Assembly (NCBI GenBank): GCA_900321055.1
Contig: ONUQ01000177.1
Span: 1 to 7,608 of the forward strand
Origin: an uncultured Elusimicrobia bacterium
GTDB taxonomy: Bacteria > Elusimicrobiota > Endomicrobiia > Endomicrobiales > Endomicrobiaceae
DNA: 7,608 bases
Direction: 5' to 3'
Made by a program: the position numbers and the translations under genes. Below the pieces are notes generated by a model that worked only from the letters and a program-made list of their open reading frames with translations, was not told where the DNA came from and searched no databases. Each line of letters begins with the position of its first letter. Position 1 is the stretch's first letter. Below, one piece after another: positions 5,470 to 7,608 of this stretch.

Positions 5470-7608
5470 ATGACAGAAAATAAAAATATTTATATTTCCG
5501 GAATAAACTTGTGCTCGGTATCACATTTTTTATCTCAATATATATTAAATAATAGCAATAAATCTTTATTAGCAGTTTTAGATAGCAACGAGACAGATAC
5601 CGTAAGTCAAGATATAAAAACTTTTTTAAATAATACAGATATAAAAGTTTTAGAGTATCCTTCAGATGATGAATCTAAAAGAATAATAACATTATCTAAA
5701 TTATCTGCACTTAAAAGAGTAGTTGTTGTTGCAGATAAAGATTCAATAAATAAGGAAGTATTAACCTTTAATGCTTTACAGGATAATTCAATAACATTAA
5801 AAGTTAATAACGGATATAAATATAACGACTTAATCACACAAATTTCAAAAATAGGTTATACAAGGGAAAGTTTTGTAGAAGATAAAGGACAATTTTCCGT
5901 TAGAGGAGATATCTTAGATATTTGGTCTTGTGATAACGAAAATCCGATAAGAATATCATTTGATTTTGAAACTGTTGAAACTATAAAACCTTTTGATTAT
6001 ATAACTCAAAGATCAAAAGATTATTTAAAAGAAATAACTGTTCTTCCGTATAAAATTGTTGATGTAAAAACAACTTTATTAGAACAACTAAACGAAAATT
6101 TTATTATTTATTGTGATAAAGAAATAAAAAAAGATAGCAGATATAATAAATTTCAACTAATAATAAATGATCCATTAAATAAAAAATCACAACATTACAA
6201 TTATCAAAGTTTTCAAGGATTTCAAGGTGACATAAAATATTTTATCCGACTTATTAGAGATTTGAAAGACAATGCAATACCTATAAAAATATATTGTTCA
6301 AATGAACCTGAAAAACAAAAGACAACAGATTTATTTTATGAAAACGGGTGGAATTTTGACGATATTCCCGAAATGACGATATCGCCGTTATGGTATGGAT
6401 TTTATTTAAAAGATAAATTAGCCATAATATCTACAAAAGAAATTCTTTATAAAAAAAAACAAATAAGTTTCCCGAAAATGAAAAGCGGTAAAAGACTGGA
6501 AGGTATATGGGAAATATCTGCAGGAGATTATGTTGTTCATGAAAAATATGGTATAGGAAAATATAAAGGACTTAAAAAAATTACATTGTCGGATAAAACT
6601 TCGGAATATTTATGTATAGAGTACAGGAAAGGTGATAAACTTTATGTTCCGCCGGACGATTTTAGAGTAGTTCAAAAATATATTGGTGTAGAAGGTGTAA
6701 AACCTAAACTATATTCTATGGACACATTTGCATGGGAACGAATAAAGCATAGAGCAAGAGAGGAAGCATCTGCTTTTGCCAAAGAGTTATTAAAATTGTA
6801 TGCACAAAGAGCACAAACACAAAGAGAACCATATCCCAAAGCAAGTTTACTTGAAAAAGATTTAGCAGATTCTTTTATATATGAAGAAACATCAGACCAA
6901 CTAAAAGCTATAGAAGATATAAACAACGATTTTTCAAAGCCTTATCCTATGGAAAGGTTGATTTGCGGTGATGTAGGTTTTGGAAAAACAGAGGTTGCTT
7001 TAAGGGCAGCATTTAAAGTTGTGTGCCAATCAAAACAAGTTGCAGTATTGGTGCCTACCACTGTTTTAGCAGAACAACATTACAACACATTTGTTAACAG
7101 ATTAACAGCATTTCCGGCAAAAGTTGAAGTTATAAGCAGATTTCAAAAACCTGCACAACAAAAAAAAATTTTACAAGATTTAAAAAAAGGAAACATAGAC
7201 ATTGTTGTAGGTACTCACAGATTATTACAAAAAGATGTTGATTTTAAAGATTTGGGACTTCTTATAATAGATGAAGAGCATAGGTTTGGTGTGAAACAAA
7301 AAGAAAAAATTAAAGAAATGAAAAAAAACATTGATATATTGATGTTGTCAGCTACACCTATACCAAGAACTTTGTCCGGTGCATTGTACGGACTTAGAGA
7401 TTTATCGTTAATAGAAACACAGCCTTACGGAAGGCAACCGATAGAAACAAATATATCGGCTTATAATCAAAAACTTATAAAAAATATTATAGAAGCAGAA
7501 ATTTCAAGAAACGGACAAGTATTTTATGTTTATAATAGAGTTGAAACAATATTAAATAAAGCAGACGAAATTAAAAAAATTGTTCCGGATGTAAGACTTG
7601 ATGTTATA
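5470..7608 (+). CDS. mfd: Transcription-repair coupling factor Mfd, first 713 residues (runs off the window)
   Basis: Mfd is a cytoplasmic DNA translocase that pushes stalled RNA polymerase off DNA and recruits UvrA for nucleotide excision repair. The frame is open from the ATG at 5470 to the end of the window. An N-terminal UvrB-like module (about 1-345) includes GQFSVRGDILDIW from residue 140. The RNA-polymerase-interacting domain begins with GDYVVHEKYGIGKYKG at 352. The first helicase lobe has Walker A GDVGFGKT (500-507, Lys506), motif Ia VPTTVLAEQH (528-537), GTHRLLQ (581-587), DEEH (601-604) and SATPIPRT (627-634). The window ends in the second lobe, with perhaps 300 residues missing. 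Lys506 corresponds to E. coli Lys634, so the N-terminal part is about 128 residues shorter than in E. coli. This start is the only ATG upstream of the conserved region; an in-frame stop lies at 5440-5442. No Shine-Dalgarno sequence precedes it. Confidence 0.95.
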   Translation, partial: MTENKNIYISGINLCSVSHFLSQYILNNSNKSLLAVLDSNETDTVSQDIKTFLNNTDIKVLEYPSDDESKRIITLSKLSALKRVVVVADKDSINKEVLTFNALQDNSITLKVNNGYKYNDLITQISKIGYTRESFVEDKGQFSVRGDILDIWSCDNENPIRISFDFETVETIKPFDYITQRSKDYLKEITVLPYKIVDVKTTLLEQLNENFIIYCDKEIKKDSRYNKFQLIINDPLNKKSQHYNYQSFQGFQGDIKYFIRLIRDLKDNAIPIKIYCSNEPEKQKTTDLFYENGWNFDDIPEMTISPLWYGFYLKDKLAIISTKEILYKKKQISFPKMKSGKRLEGIWEISAGDYVVHEKYGIGKYKGLKKITLSDKTSEYLCIEYRKGDKLYVPPDDFRVVQKYIGVEGVKPKLYSMDTFAWERIKHRAREEASAFAKELLKLYAQRAQTQREPYPKASLLEKDLADSFIYEETSDQLKAIEDINNDFSKPYPMERLICGDVGFGKTEVALRAAFKVVCQSKQVAVLVPTTVLAEQHYNTFVNRLTAFPAKVEVISRFQKPAQQKKILQDLKKGNIDIVVGTHRLLQKDVDFKDLGLLIIDEEHRFGVKQKEKIKEMKKNIDILMLSATPIPRTLSGALYGLRDLSLIETQPYGRQPIETNISAYNQKLIKNIIEAEISRNGQVFYVYNRVETILNKADEIKKIVPDVRLDVI

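Noticed and set aside
5607..6926. Minus-strand reading frames at 5607-5837 and 6672-6926
   Set aside because: They are antisense to the open, conserved mfd frame and show no domain or ribosome binding site that I trust.
1..7608. CRISPR array, insertion sequence, prophage or tRNA genes
   Set aside because: I saw no regularly spaced repeats, transposase motifs, terminal inverted repeats with target duplications, phage genes or cloverleaf sequences on either strand.

Overview
The window is strongly AT-rich chromosomal DNA from an unidentified bacterium. Two 60-base lines I counted held 13 and 22 G+C. Genes are read with the standard code. Translation start sites are mostly good Shine-Dalgarno sequences. 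The gene content fits a fermentative or anaerobic lineage: a flavoredoxin-like flavin reductase and a nucleotidyltransferase/phosphomutase fusion of the kind seen in Clostridia, Cyanobacteria, Elusimicrobiota and others. The very AT-rich composition recalls gut-associated bacteria such as Endomicrobia, but this is only a guess. I see no phage, transposon, CRISPR, rRNA or tRNA signal.

Left part (1-4281, minus strand): a three-gene cluster for sugar activation. In transcription order it starts with a near-consensus promoter at 4253-4281. Next is an 834-residue fusion protein (sugar-1-phosphate nucleotidyltransferase, left-handed beta-helix, then a degenerate phosphohexomutase domain). Then comes a complete, apparently active phosphoglucomutase/phosphomannomutase. 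Last is the start of a DUF502 membrane protein whose start codon lies inside the end of the mutase gene. The simplest reading is that the mutase makes a hexose-1-phosphate and the fusion protein activates it to an NDP-sugar (probably GDP-mannose) for surface glycans. The DUF502 protein is a membrane passenger of unknown role.

Middle (4214-4598): a 385-base divergent intergenic region. It carries the promoter of the sugar cluster on one strand and a clear TATAAT box for the flavin reductase gene on the other. That box sits inside a small palindrome, with a second perfect 16-base palindrome where the -35 element should be.

Right part (4599-7608, plus strand): a monocistronic-looking flavin reductase gene, then 313 bases without a gene but with several inverted repeats. 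After these comes mfd, the transcription-repair coupling factor, which runs off the window after 713 codons. Its N-terminal UvrB-like module is clearly shorter than that of the E. coli protein, and it has no recognisable Shine-Dalgarno sequence.

Nothing here is obviously a new defence or mobile system. The points most worth a second look are the degenerate mutase domain beside an intact paralogue, the shortened Mfd N-terminus, and the possibly structured leader before mfd.
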